NCBI GenBank assembly: GCA_963744875.1
Contig: CAVUVQ010000002.1
Coordinates: 62,001 to 126,000 of the forward strand
Reading direction: 5' to 3'
DNA: 64,000 bases
Origin: JACDAE01 sp963744875
GTDB lineage: Bacteria; Chloroflexota; Ktedonobacteria; Ktedonobacterales; Ktedonobacteraceae
A program made the translations under genes and the position numbers. This document shows positions 34,218 through 44,616 of this stretch, one piece after another. The notes under the pieces are model-generated. The model did not search any database, had not been told where the DNA came from, and saw nothing but the letters and a program-made list of their open reading frames with translations. How positions within the stretch are numbered: position 1 is the first letter of the stretch; each line of letters begins with the position of its first letter.

Positions 34218-34395
34218 CCACCGTAGGGGAGTCATTTATTATTCCAGGGTAGGATATCTTGTTGACAATTGCCACAAAAAAGCTTAATGTAGACGATACT
34301 AGGTGTAGGGGCCAGATTGATCGCAATACTGTTCAAAGAAAAAGAATGAACGGTGCAACAGTATTGCGACTTATCGCGCTCACCGGTCCCACACA
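34218..34395. repeat. Two dispersed elements between SGNH and PLD genes
   Basis: The first (about 34218-34255) has GTAGGGGAGTCATTTATTAT. The second starts GTGTAGGGGCCAGATTGATC at 34303 and includes the perfect inverted repeat CGCAATACTGTT / AACAGTATTGCG (34322-34333, 34357-34368), closing with GGTCCCACAC. Confidence 0.65.
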
Positions 34396-34431
34396 CGAAA
34401 ATTTCTTATTGTAAGTTGGTACTTAGAAGTT

Positions 34432-36255
34432 ATGTTAAGGCAAGAAGCTCCAGGCGAGAACTGGAACCCTGCTGGCGATATGCCTGTACGTCGCGCTCCT
34501 CACGCAGCCTTTCTGGTTGATGGGCGCATGACAATGCTGAAAATGTGCTGTGCCTTTTTATCCGCAAAGCGTTCCATCCATATCACAGCCTGGGGCCTCA
34601 GTCCAGACCTCTTACTTGTACGTGGCAAACATAAACGTGCAGGCGACGATGGCTCAGAGGAGCAGGAAGAGCTGCTTGCCTGGCTACGTGCGCAAGGATT
34701 GTCCGCTGAGGACCTCAGCTACTGGCAAAGTGACGAAGATCTAAGTGTTGCCAACGTCCTTACCTATGCCGTCAAACATGATGTCTCTGTACGCATCTTG
34801 CTCTGGGACACTTACACTCTCCCCTTCCAGCATAGTCCGAGTGATGTCAAGAAAACACTTGAGCCACGCGGCATTCTGTGCCAGCTTGATGATAGTCACA
34901 TGGGCCTTCTCAATCACCCCATCGAAGCACATCACCAGAAGACCATCATCGTGGATGAGCGCTGCGCCTTTGTGGGCGGCATCGATATGATGAGCGAGAA
35001 TGATGGTGATTATGATCGCTGGGATACCAAGGGCCACCCCTATGCAACACCCTGGCGTACGGGCAAAAATGGCAAGGTGCCTCATAGCTGGCATGACGTT
35101 CACACGCTCTTCGATGGTCCAGCAGTTGCTGATGTTGAACACAATTTTCGCCAACGCTGGAACTCTGTTGCCAGATTGCACCAGGTAGATGATCTGCTGG
35201 CTGAAATCCCATCCGCCCCTTCGCCTCATGAAAGTGAAAGCCCTATTCGCATTCAAGTAGTACGCACCATTCCTAAGGGAATTTATGATTTCGCCCCTAA
35301 AGATGGGATTGCAACCATTTTCGAAGCGTATCAACGTGCTTTTGCATCTGCCCGTCGCTCCATCTATATCGAAAATCAATATTTCTGGCGACGGACGTTT
35401 CTAGGCATCGAAAATCCAGCCCTGGGTTTGCCCAATGTTGATATGGAGGGATTATTACAATCGTTGGCCGAGGCATTGGGACGCGGGGTCGTCGTCACCA
35501 TCCTGCTTCCCGATCAACCAAACGTCGGACGCAACTTCACGGATGAGGGATTGCAATATCTATGGGAACTCAACCCTGGCGCAGTCGCCTCAGGAGCGCT
35601 CCAGGCATATACGCTCGGTTCCTCCATTTTGCAGGTGGATCGTGCCCTCTATAGTCCCATTTATGTACACGCTAAGGTTGCCATCGTCGATGATCGTTGG
35701 ATTACCGTTGGCTCTGCAAACCTCAACAATCGCGGAATGCGTGACGATAGCGAGTTAAATGTTGCAATTCAGCAGCCAGATATTGCTCAGGCATTGCGCG
35801 TAGTATTGATGGCTGAGCATCTTGGACTATGTTCCGAGGACACGCTCTTTCGCATTATTGAGGCTGCCGGACAGGCCGATTTTGGCTCCAGTGAACCGCA
35901 AAGGCGCTCCATCTTCATGCCTTCGCTCAGGCGTTGGTTTCGTCTCGGCCTGCGCGTGAGTGGTGAGCAGTTAGATACAACCATTCCAACCTTATATGCA
36001 AAACATATGCAGGGTGAACTGGGTGAGCAATGGGCGCAATTGCAATCCCAACTCGGCGACCCCTTCAAGGCAACGGCCCTCTTCGCAAAGCAGGCAAAAG
36101 ATAATCTCCAGGCGATCAAAGAGCGCCGTCCTCTACAGGGACACCTTCTACCATACATCCCCTACGAGCGTGCCGATGAGTATGGCGTCTCCGTTCATGC
36201 CGTGAACGGTTGGCTTGCTACGTTGCCGGATACGTTTACCGAACAAACGGGATAG
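34432..36255 (+). CDS. Phospholipase D family protein
   Basis: A 607-residue protein with two HKD motifs. The first is HHQKTIIVDERCAFVGG (His168, Lys170, Asp175). The second is HAKVAIVDDRWITVGSANLN (His413, Lys415, Asp420), with NRGMRDDSELN following. This is the classical architecture of phospholipase D and cardiolipin-synthase-type phosphatidyltransferases. The lack of membrane segments separates it from Cls. It has no signal peptide. The C-terminal 100 residues are helical and unassigned. Eukaryote-like PLDs of this size cut phosphatidylcholine; a transferase or bacterial-defence role is also possible. Confidence 0.9.
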   Translation: MLRQEAPGENWNPAGDMPVRRAPHAAFLVDGRMTMLKMCCAFLSAKRSIHITAWGLSPDLLLVRGKHKRAGDDGSEEQEELLAWLRAQGLSAEDLSYWQSDEDLSVANVLTYAVKHDVSVRILLWDTYTLPFQHSPSDVKKTLEPRGILCQLDDSHMGLLNHPIEAHHQKTIIVDERCAFVGGIDMMSENDGDYDRWDTKGHPYATPWRTGKNGKVPHSWHDVHTLFDGPAVADVEHNFRQRWNSVARLHQVDDLLAEIPSAPSPHESESPIRIQVVRTIPKGIYDFAPKDGIATIFEAYQRAFASARRSIYIENQYFWRRTFLGIENPALGLPNVDMEGLLQSLAEALGRGVVVTILLPDQPNVGRNFTDEGLQYLWELNPGAVASGALQAYTLGSSILQVDRALYSPIYVHAKVAIVDDRWITVGSANLNNRGMRDDSELNVAIQQPDIAQALRVVLMAEHLGLCSEDTLFRIIEAAGQADFGSSEPQRRSIFMPSLRRWFRLGLRVSGEQLDTTIPTLYAKHMQGELGEQWAQLQSQLGDPFKATALFAKQAKDNLQAIKERRPLQGHLLPYIPYERADEYGVSVHAVNGWLATLPDTFTEQTG

Positions 36256-36285
36256 GAACTTGATCGCGCCAGAGAATATTTTAAT

Positions 36286-36939
36286 CTACCATTTATCCCA
36301 ATGCAGCACCTTATCCAACGGCTCGCGTGCCGCTGGATTAAAATTCGTTCCCAGCGTATACGCTACTGGAATAAGGGCCGCCTGTGTGACCTTTTCATAA
36401 GGAATGCCTAGCACCTCAGCCGCTTCCTTCTCATAAGGCAGATGCAGCGTCGTCCAGGCTGTACCTAACCCGCGTGCACGGGCCGCCAGCATGAAGCTCC
36501 AGGTGGCTGGAAGAATCGAACCCCAGACACCCGCCTGTTGATTAGCAGGTAGCCCATCGAGACGCCCGGTAATGCAAGGGATGAGATACACAGGAACCTC
36601 GTGCAGATGTTCGGCCAGATAATCAGACGAATCGACGATACGTTGTTGCGTGATTGCACGTGCTGAAGTAGCATCCTGACCGCTTCTAGCCTCCACCCTT
36701 CTCGCGCGATAGACTGCGAAGGATTTACGGTACAAATCTGCCACCGCCAATTTCTTCTCTGGATCGGTGACCACAACAAAATGCCATTGCTGGCTATTGC
36801 TGCCCGATGGTGCCTGCAACGCAATCTCTAAACACTCGCGAATTAGCTCCGGCTCAACAGAACGTGTAAAGTCCAGGCGCTTTCGAACTGAACGTGTGGT
36901 GGTAAGTACCTGGTCAGCCGTAAGGTTAATAAGTGACAT
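36286..36939 (-). CDS. Nitroreductase family protein (second)
   Basis: A 217-residue FMN-dependent nitroreductase with an AGGAGAG ribosome site. FMN contacts are in TTRSVRKRLDFTR, ALQAPSGSNSQQWHFVVVTD and the C-terminal IPVAYTLGTNFNPAAR. The middle GVWGSILPATWSFMLAARAR then GLGTAWTTLHL forms the dimer and substrate region. It is longer than and not closely similar to the other nitroreductase at 32.1-32.7 kb. It is convergent with the phospholipase D gene. Confidence 0.87.
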   Translation of the reverse strand: MSLINLTADQVLTTTRSVRKRLDFTRSVEPELIRECLEIALQAPSGSNSQQWHFVVVTDPEKKLAVADLYRKSFAVYRARRVEARSGQDATSARAITQQRIVDSSDYLAEHLHEVPVYLIPCITGRLDGLPANQQAGVWGSILPATWSFMLAARARGLGTAWTTLHLPYEKEAAEVLGIPYEKVTQAALIPVAYTLGTNFNPAAREPLDKVLHWDKW

Positions 36940-37296
36940 AATGTTCTCTCTCCTACGAGGATTGAAGGCTATAAATAACGATGGTTATGGTATTACGCTA
37001 TTGTTATTGTATATCATTCCTACGTTCTTGTGTTTTTGCCCTTTCTTCTCATAAGAAGACTAGACAAATAAACCTTCATAAGAGGAATAGAGCATTAGAA
37101 GGGGAGCATACCCTCGAAGGGCTAGAGACAGGAAAAAAGGCGGAGGGAAAGGCCCTGTTCCTACAAATCACAATCAATGGGGAAGATTGGTAGGCAGCAA
37201 TCAGGGAAGAGTGGCTGAAAAAGGACCAGGCTTATTGGTACCTTGTCAGCCACCTCTTCTCGTGCTTTCTCCTTAAACACGAGGAGAAATTTTCTG
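36940..37296. other. Intergenic region with hairpins
   Basis: A gap of 357 bases. Near its right end, AAGAGTGGCTGA pairs with TCAGCCACCTCTT (with one bulge), and CTCGTG with CACGAG (37258-37282) forms a smaller hairpin next to the end of the downstream minus-strand glycosidase, probably its terminator. No gene is supported. Confidence 0.4.
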
Positions 37297-38818
37297 CTAT
37301 CTATCCCGTGATAAGATCACTGTGGTAAGCGAGTAGGGAGCAATGGTTACCTCAGAAGATGAACCACGCGTGGATACAATTGAACTGCTGTTCTCTCCGT
37401 AGGTGTACAGTGTAGTCCTCGCCTTTGCTTCGTAGCCTTTGAGGTTAAGCGAAACAGTATAGGAATTACTGGGGTCTTTGTTGATCAATAACACTGCCAA
37501 TCGCCCATCGGGTTGCTTCACAGCATGGACTGCTACCAGGCTCTGGTTTGAGGAGGAGGAGACCATATCCCCTCTCGTTCCCAGATATTTAAGCATCTGC
37601 AAGCCATAATATGTTGGAAAAGGTGTATTGGCCGCAGGTTCGCAGATACCCGAGGTTGCCGATGTGCACGATCCATTAGACAATACCCCGTATTCGCCAT
37701 ATTGAGCGTTACCATAGAGTGATGAACTATTGTTCGTATCACCTACCGCTCCATTATGGAGATCCCACCAATCGACATTCGCAACGCCATTTTCCAACCA
37801 TGTTGTGTAGTTGTCCGCCAGGAACAGGGCATTGACCAGGCTCACGGTTTGCTTGCCAGGATTGTAGGAGACCGAATTAGTCTCAGTAATCATAATCTTC
37901 ACATCATTGGCATGTGCACCACAATACTGATTGATCTCGGAGCGCAAAGTAGAAACCATACCCGCAATCTGGCTGGTGCTTGCTAACAATGTAGCATCAG
38001 ATTCACTACCCGGATTTTGCGGATACCAGTGAGCAACCACAAAATCAATGGACGAGCAGGCGGTCGTTAAAACCGTGTTATTCCATGGTTGAGGCGATGA
38101 TGCACTCGTCTGCCCATCGGGCCAGTTTCCCGGAGCAGTAAGGACTGCACCAAGCTTAATAGTGGGATCAACCGCCTTCATTGCCTGGCTAAAGGCAACA
38201 ACATTCGTGGCATAAGCAGATGGACCCATCCCATGCGTATCATATTCCCATGTGGCACCATAGGTTCCATTGCCATAGAGCTCGTTGCCGATCTCCCAGT
38301 ATTTGACGCCATAGCGATGACCATTGCTACTGCCTCCCGCATAGGTTGGGACAGGGCCGTTATACTTCGGACCACCTTTGTTTGCGTACTGTACCCAACC
38401 GGCAGCTTCCTGAGGTGTACCCGCACCATAATCCACTGTAATCATCGCTTGCGCGTCGGTTGCATGCGTTACTCCCATAAATGCATCAAACGTATTATTG
38501 GGATCAGTAGAAACTCATACCGGGTACGGTGGTATTCGATTGCCAGTGATAAACATCCGAGGTTGAGCCACCAGGATAACGCAGCAGATGGATGCCTGCA
38601 TCCTTGACCGCATCGGTAGTAGCACTGTCGAGCAGGTGTCCATCCCAAACGGCAGTGTTAAGTCCTTTACTGATATTCGTCAGTGTGCCTAGAGATTGAT
38701 TGGCATTGACCGTGACTTGAGCTATGGTAGCTGCGGATGCTCTAGTAGCTCCGAAAGGACTGATAAGCGCGAGTGTGGAGATCAAAAGGCATAGAGTGAT
38801 TGCACCAGAGTATTCCAC
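37297..38818 (-). pseudogene. Secreted glycoside hydrolase, clan A-like, frameshifted
   Basis: Two overlapping pieces make one enzyme. The N-terminal piece (GTG 38818 or upstream) has a signal peptide MEYSGAITLCLLISTLALIS, then GIHLLRYPGGSTSDVYHWQS, and stops near 38504. One base on, the frame continues DPNNTFDAFMGVTHATDAQA to the end at 37297. With one extra base removed it has 506 residues. Catalytic candidates are the Glu in YWEIGNELYG (acid/base) and the Glu in IMITETNSVSY (nucleophile), the pattern of GH39/GH51-like barrels. The C-terminal beta domain is present (VLLINKDPSNSYTVSLNLKG). If the break is real, the enzyme is dead. Confidence 0.75.
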
Positions 38819-39223
38819 TGGCTCGCCGCTGAGACAAACGTAAATAGGCAAATGTTCTTGGGGTCGACATTGTTTTCTCTCCTTCTTAAAAAAAGATAGT
38901 GTTCGGCAGCATGGTCGAACAAGGACCATTTCTTGTGAAAAACTACTCCCTGTAGGCCGGGACTTTGTGATGAAGAAGGATAATCCAGCAACTGCTTTTG
39001 TACTTTTCTCACGGATTTAGTGTACATGCTTCCCTGGCAGGCAATCAACAAGTGAATAAATTTGATCAAACTGAGGTATGAGGCCACTGAATACATAATA
39101 AAATACTTGTAGGTTTTCTGATTAACTTAATGTAGAATGCAGCTCCTCTATCTACGCCAGGGTATGAGGAGTCCAGGCATAAGCTACTACAGAAGCGCTT
39201 ATATATTGCCCAGTGTAAACAGA
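38819..39223. other. Intergenic region, nothing recognised
   Basis: About 400 bases between two frameshifted glycosidases on the same strand. It should contain the promoter of the first, but I see no convincing -35/-10 pair, RNA or gene. Confidence 0.4.
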
Positions 39224-40223
39224 TTAGTTTGCCTGCGCAGCCACTTCCTGAAGTACCGCCTGATTATCACTTATATCAATGTCGCTAGCAAAGACCATGA
39301 TATAGGTTGCACCAAGATTGAGGGCGGCGGTCATATCATCCAGCAACGTATCCCCACTCTTCGTCGTTGCATTCCTCTGCTCCGAAATGAGCGGCACCTG
39401 CGACCACTGATTCGTCGTAAAAGTACGATTTGCAACCAGCCCATTATCCTGCAACCACAGATTATGTGAAACCGCGTAATCCAGCACCAGCAATTCGCCA
39501 TAGCCATGCGTCTTGCCAATAAATGACGCGTCGGGCATCAACACCAGCGGCGTCTGCTGAAAGGATGTGCTGTAGTCAATGATGATCAGCTGCATCGTGT
39601 TCCACCAGACCGGATCGGAATAGCCGATAGCCTGCCAGTCGGCTAACAGGTTAGGATTGTTGGTGCGCGTATCGACCTTGGTCTCGCCACCAGTGCCAAT
39701 GCCCATCTCAATCGCGCTGACATGGGGATTGCCATCGTAGTGGTTGGCGAATGCCTGGATAAAATCACCGTAGCTCTGGAGGAACTGCGGATTCCAGTAC
39801 TGTGGCAGCACGGCATTATCGACTTCGGTGACGGACGAGACGCCCAGATCGTAGACCCATTGCGGCGTAGCGTGACCGGAGTTTGAGCTGGGGTCCCAAC
39901 TGGTCCAACCGGCAGTGGCGACGCGCAAAATGACGTTCTTGCCATTATCGGTCCAGGGCTGCATCTGCTGATCGATGAGATCCCAGTTGTACTGTCCCTG
40001 TTAGCGGTTCGAGTTGGGACCAGTAGTAGCCCAGATATGTGCCTGCGATGGCGGGATTGGTTGCGTCTGTGGAGGAGTTGTGGCTGCTGAACTCGTAGAT
40101 GCCTTTGAAATTTGGGTCGGCGGGTAGGGTGTTTGGGTGAGCTTTGGCGATGGTTGGGATGAGGGTTGTGAGCATGAGAATGATAGTGATGATAATAAGG
40201 GTGATGCGGTGTGATGGTTTCAT
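39224..40223 (-). pseudogene. Secreted barrel glycosidase-like protein, frameshifted
   Basis: The N-terminal piece starts MKPSHRITLIIITIILMLTT (signal peptide) and includes KGIYEFSSHNS and TYLGYYWSQLEPL. It is lost at about 40,000, where the next frame gives QGQYNWDLIDQQMQPWTDNG and continues to 39224. With one extra base removed it has 332 residues. The join W-xx-LEP-xx-GQYNW-DLID is the usual second-strand region of GH42 or GH-A type beta-glycosidases. Acidic residues in SAIEMGIGTGGETK may be catalytic. The family is uncertain. Confidence 0.65.
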
Positions 40224-40347
40224 TTAAGTATGTTCTCCTCATCTGGTTGTTTATGATTTTTTAGAAATTCGGTAGGAGTTATATCATACATACTTGTACT
40301 ATCCTTTTATCTCACTGGTATTTCAACTCCCACTCGTGCCCAACCTA

Positions 40348-41361
40348 CTATAAGTACTCCACCTTCCAGAGTTTAATACTATAATCTTGGATTTCCTCCA
40401 GAGCACCTTCAATTGCGATGATATCACCACGTGGAGACCAGGCGATGCTTGCTACAGCCGCAGTTTGTTCCATTATTGGTCCGGGATGCGAGACAAACGT
40501 TTGTTCTAACTGACTAGTAGACACATTCCAGACAAATACCTTGCTTTCATAATCCACACAGGCAAGGTATTTCCCATCAGATGAAAAATCCAGCAAGAAT
40601 GGGTCACCAACAGGAAATAGGGCAAGGTGTTGTAATGAAGTACCTCGATGAAGGTCAACGCCGCGATTCTCCAAATATGGATCGCCGTTCGCAACCGCCA
40701 CAATATCACCACCAGGGGAAATTGCAAAATCTTCAGGGCTAAAATGTCCAAGTGGATGTCCAAAAAGATATCCCTCGGGAAGGATCGTAGGTGGATTGGT
40801 AGTAGAAAATTGACAGCGACAAATCAGATCTCCATTCCGAAAAAACAATTGCCTCCCATCTGGCGTAAAACGAAAAAGACTAAGACGCGTGGCAGGTATC
40901 TCCGCAGGGAGTAATAAGTGTCGGGTTTCAAAACGTAACGTCTCTGCATCCCAAAAATACAGCCAGCCATCATTGTCATAGGTCAAAAACCACTTGCCAT
41001 CTAATGAATATTTGCAAGTATATTTTTGCTTTATATGTCTGCACGAAATTGTTCGCAAGCATATCCCCGCACTATCCTGAAGTTCGATACGTTCAAACCA
41101 ACCATCTTGAGTAAACAACATGAGAAAGGTTTGATCGGGATTTATGCGCAATAATGTACCTGGAATGGTATGGTGAAGCGTCCAATTTGCCTCAGAATCC
41201 TCATACCAAAAATTCGTTTCCCATCCACATGAAGCCAAGATTGTCCCATCTGGAGAAAACGCCAGACGATACGTAGCACTTAATTGGTTATCAAGTATGG
41301 TAAATGGGTACACGGCTATAGAATTGCCGCCATTAGGTAGTGAATTTTCGTTCTTCGACAT
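40348..41361 (-). CDS. WD40-like beta-propeller protein
   Basis: A 337-residue protein with no signal peptide. WD40-type blades are visible as AFSPDGTILASCGW, YSLDGKWFLTYDNDGWLYFW, FRFTPDGRQLFF, FSSDGKYLACVDYESKVFVW and IAWSPRGDIIAIEG ending SIKLWKVEYL. A GAGG ribosome site precedes the start at 41361. It is the gene directly downstream of the RHS gene on the same strand, 180 bases from its stop. In polymorphic toxin loci this slot often holds the immunity gene, so an anti-toxin role is possible but not shown. A general scaffolding role is equally consistent. Confidence 0.75.
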   Translation of the reverse strand: MSKNENSLPNGGNSIAVYPFTILDNQLSATYRLAFSPDGTILASCGWETNFWYEDSEANWTLHHTIPGTLLRINPDQTFLMLFTQDGWFERIELQDSAGICLRTISCRHIKQKYTCKYSLDGKWFLTYDNDGWLYFWDAETLRFETRHLLLPAEIPATRLSLFRFTPDGRQLFFRNGDLICRCQFSTTNPPTILPEGYLFGHPLGHFSPEDFAISPGGDIVAVANGDPYLENRGVDLHRGTSLQHLALFPVGDPFLLDFSSDGKYLACVDYESKVFVWNVSTSQLEQTFVSHPGPIMEQTAAVASIAWSPRGDIIAIEGALEEIQDYSIKLWKVEYL

Positions 41362-41430
41362 AACTATACCTCATTTTCTCCTATCGTTTACAAACTGCCT
41401 AAATAAAGAACCTGAAAACATCTCAGGGTG

Positions 41431-41466
41431 GCCAAGCAACCAGAAAGTAGTTTTCTGATTGCCTAG
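41431..41466. terminator. Hairpin between RHS and WD40 genes
   Basis: Arms GCCAAGCAACCAGAAA and TTTCTGATTGCCTAGC pair with three mismatches that would be G-U or A-C. It could be a terminator or an RNA-processing site between the two genes. No T-run follows. Confidence 0.35.
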
Positions 41467-41541
41467 CAGCCCTATTTATAACTACCTTTCCGAGCTAATA
41501 ACTAAAGGTACAATAATTGCTGGAAATCAAACCTCGCTAAC

Positions 41542-44500
41542 TCAAGGTCGTGGGGTATAATCTTGATAATCTACCCCTCCACCGGGTTTATTAAACCATG
41601 CTCTTACTGTTGATTGCCACTTATTCGCGAAGAGCTGAATGCTGACATCACAATTTGGACAAGGTGTACCATCCGCACCCTTTTGCTTGTAAGTATACAA
41701 ATTGTAGTGTGAATTAGACTGTAGGTTTCCTGCGTCATCAGCATTAACGAAACAAGATGGCTCTGCACAGTTAATCCCATGCGGCGTCTGAGGACGATTA
41801 GGATTGCCGTACGTATTATTAACAGTAACTGGACCAGACTGGCCTCTACCATCTACTTGGTGATTCTCATCTTCCAGGATAGAATACGCTCCAGGCCGAG
41901 GGCGGTTTTCCGGATTTCTGTCTGCAGGGATACTTGGATTTGCCCTGCCTGTTTGTGCACTTGGATTGTTAGGATCTTCTCCTGGCGAAGTGTATATCCT
42001 CTTTTTGGCGTAATCCTCCTCTTGTTGACTTGGTGGCTGCAACTTATTTGCCAAAATTTGGGAGCCAGTATCTTGTGGATAAGGATCTTTTATTATGTGA
42101 CCACCAGGATCAGGAGGAGTCGGCCCTTTTTCCATCAGACCACCAGGATCAGGAGGAGTCGGCCCCTTTTCCATCAGACCACCAGGATCAGGAGGAGTCG
42201 GCCCTTTTTCCATCAGACCACCAGGATCAGGAGGGGTCGGCCCTTTTTCTATCAGACTTCCAAAATCAGGAAGACAGAAACTAAAGATACCAAGATCAGG
42301 ACAGACGGATTGCCCTGTTGGATCGTTGTGTGTTTCAGGATTACTTCCTACATAATTGTAGGGGTCCATACCCTGTACATTACCTTGTACGATGTCTGCT
42401 GAGACGAAACGGCCAACGGCTGGATCGTAGTAGCGTGCATTGTAGTAATCCAGCCCCATTGGATCGTTATACTGCCCTGTGAAGCCTTTGTTCGTTCCCA
42501 TTGTTCCCGCACTATAAAGCTTGTTCCCATAGGGGCCATAGGCCTGGTTAGCAAGGACAGAGGCAGTTCCCGGAGTACTATTGAAAGTTGCAAGGACGCT
42601 ACCCAACTCATCAGTTAAGTTGAATTGCGTATTTGTGCCATCGGACTGACCAAGGAGTCGTCCGCTCAGGCTGTAGTAGTATGTATTGCCTGTGTTGCCT
42701 GAATTATCGTAAGAATGCTCTTCCAGACCAAAGGCATAAGTTGTGATGTTTGTCTTCCCACCACTGGTATCCCTGAGCAAAACCCGATTACCACTTGCAC
42801 CATAGGCATACCATTCCTGACGATTGTTAGCTGAGTTGCTACTATCGGTACTGTTCCACTGGACAAGTTGATCAGAAACATTATAGGAGAGGGTTGCGCT
42901 GGTAGCGCCATAGATGCGTGAGGTCTCGTTACCCCAGTTATCGTAGCGGGCACTATACAACGCCGTTGCTCCTGAGAGGGTTGCGCATGTGGTTCCGATA
43001 GGATAAACACCCGTCAACTGGTGTGGGTGGCTGTTATCGCAGTAGAGGTACTGCTGCAAGTTTCCGGTACCGTTGAGTGGTGCCTGCCAGATATGTCCCA
43101 GATTCGTGTAGGCGTAACTATTGTTATAGTTTGCACCATTAAGACTATTCCCCAGCGTCGCGGAACCACATGTGCCATTGCTTGCTGAGGGTTGCGTGCC
43201 ATTGTTACCTGCCCACACTAAACGGTTCTGCACATCATTGCAAAAGTTTTGGGTCTCGCTCCCTCCTGAATTGGCCTGCCCTGAAACAACAGATTGGATC
43301 AGGCTTGAACTGACGACATTGCCATTTAAATCGTAGCTTCGGCTTGTATTGAAGACAATGCCATTGGCCCCACTCCCATTCTGCCAGGTAACATTTGCAC
43401 CAGCAGGGCGTTGATTGCCATCATAGGAGAGTTGATCATCTGCCAGGGCTGTGCCGCTGGTAGTCTGGAAGTTGATATCACTAATCAGACCACCAGTATT
43501 AAATGAGAGGGTTGCAAGGTTCGCGACACCAGTACTATTATTGCTAAGGCCAGTGAGATTGCCTGTCACGCTATCATAAACCTGGCTGAAGGTATAACCA
43601 GTTTTGCCTCCGGAAGTTGTTTGGGTCATCATCAACTGATTATTATCGTTGTAGGTTTGAGTTTGCAGGTAGGTTGGAAGCACCGTCGTTACATTCCAGC
43701 TACTCGGCACACTCATATTGAGGTTAGCTGCGATAGTATGTCCGCGCTGATCGTACTCGAACTGTTGGGTCGTGGCCACCGAACTGCCATCAGGGTAGTA
43801 GGTAGTTGTTATACTCTGACCAAGCTGTCCAGCGACATAATTAGTTGTACCCGGCAGTTGCAGATAGCTCATTCCATAATTATTCTGCACGAGAGGATGA
43901 CTACTACTACTACAATTCCCCGATCCATCTGTAGTGGGTGTGGTATCCTGAATGCAAAGGGCACGACCCAACAGATCATAGCTAGTGCCTATTGTACGCG
44001 AACCAGAGACATCGGTGATCTGGCGTCCATCTGCATCGTACGTATAGGTATGAGTGCCACGATCTGGATCATTGAGGCTGGTCTGCCTGCCCAGGTCGTC
44101 ATAGGTTGCTGTAGTAGCCACACTGGTGATCGTTTGGCCTGTCTGAAGAGCCCTATCAGTGACAATCACTGCAGTTGGCTTGTTTAAGGCATTGTACTGC
44201 GTCTCTGTGATAGACGTAATATTGTCATTGATGGAACCCGAAGTGCTATACTCCTTGACAAAGCGCGTGTTTCCTAGCTCATCCTTGAAGGTGACAGACA
44301 TATGATTGTTAGCATTGTTGGTCACCGCATAGTCATAAAGAGTGCTGTTGGTGGGATCAGGGCTGCCCAAGCCATAACCAACACAGGTCGTCCAGGTTCC
44401 CTGGACGTTCCCACTAGCCCAGGTAATCCCCGGTTCAGCCGCTGTCCCTTCAATGGCATCGCGGGTGGCAATGGTGAGGCCTAGAGGATCAGTGATCGTA

Positions 44501-44616
44501 ATTGTTCCAGTAGGTGTATTGCCTTGATCGTCAGTTGCTGTAGAAGGATCAATCCAGTTGCTGCCATGTGCCACACGAAACGGTTGACTTGCAAATACCG
44601 AGTTTGTTCCATGCAT
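41542..44616 (-). CDS. RHS/YD-repeat protein, C-terminal fragment with deaminase-like tip
   Basis: Carries many YD repeats (for example YDDLGRQTSLNDPDRGTHTY, YDLNGNVVSS) and the RHS core end: GLDYYNARYYDPAVGRFVSA then NYVGSNPETHNDPTGQ. After that come four 13-residue repeats (GPTPPDPGGLMEK), a linker and a variable tip. The tip (residues 945-1024) has CAE at 950-952 and PCPNC at 985-989. This matches the zinc signature (H/C)xE plus PCxxC of the nucleic-acid deaminase superfamily used as toxin tips in polymorphic toxins. The true upstream part is the next frame; one extra base near 44606-44616 separates them. Confidence 0.8.
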   Translation of the reverse strand: MHGTNSVFASQPFRVAHGSNWIDPSTATDDQGNTPTGTITITDPLGLTIATRDAIEGTAAEPGITWASGNVQGTWTTCVGYGLGSPDPTNSTLYDYAVTNNANNHMSVTFKDELGNTRFVKEYSTSGSINDNITSITETQYNALNKPTAVIVTDRALQTGQTITSVATTATYDDLGRQTSLNDPDRGTHTYTYDADGRQITDVSGSRTIGTSYDLLGRALCIQDTTPTTDGSGNCSSSSHPLVQNNYGMSYLQLPGTTNYVAGQLGQSITTTYYPDGSSVATTQQFEYDQRGHTIAANLNMSVPSSWNVTTVLPTYLQTQTYNDNNQLMMTQTTSGGKTGYTFSQVYDSVTGNLTGLSNNSTGVANLATLSFNTGGLISDINFQTTSGTALADDQLSYDGNQRPAGANVTWQNGSGANGIVFNTSRSYDLNGNVVSSSLIQSVVSGQANSGGSETQNFCNDVQNRLVWAGNNGTQPSASNGTCGSATLGNSLNGANYNNSYAYTNLGHIWQAPLNGTGNLQQYLYCDNSHPHQLTGVYPIGTTCATLSGATALYSARYDNWGNETSRIYGATSATLSYNVSDQLVQWNSTDSSNSANNRQEWYAYGASGNRVLLRDTSGGKTNITTYAFGLEEHSYDNSGNTGNTYYYSLSGRLLGQSDGTNTQFNLTDELGSVLATFNSTPGTASVLANQAYGPYGNKLYSAGTMGTNKGFTGQYNDPMGLDYYNARYYDPAVGRFVSADIVQGNVQGMDPYNYVGSNPETHNDPTGQSVCPDLGIFSFCLPDFGSLIEKGPTPPDPGGLMEKGPTPPDPGGLMEKGPTPPDPGGLMEKGPTPPDPGGHIIKDPYPQDTGSQILANKLQPPSQQEEDYAKKRIYTSPGEDPNNPSAQTGRANPSIPADRNPENRPRPGAYSILEDENHQVDGRGQSGPVTVNNTYGNPNRPQTPHGINCAEPSCFVNADDAGNLQSNSHYNLYTYKQKGADGTPCPNCDVSIQLFANKWQSTVRAWFNKPGGGVDYQDYTPRP
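42099..42254 (-). repeat. Four 39-base tandem repeats in RHS gene
   Basis: Units at 42099-42137, 42138-42176, 42177-42215 and 42216-42254 are nearly identical and in frame. They encode the 13-residue unit GPTPPDPGGLMEK between the RHS core and the toxin tip. There are no spacers, so this is not CRISPR. Confidence 0.9.

Noticed and set aside
42099..42254. Possible CRISPR-like array
   Set aside because: The 39-base units are contiguous without spacers and are in frame in the RHS gene.
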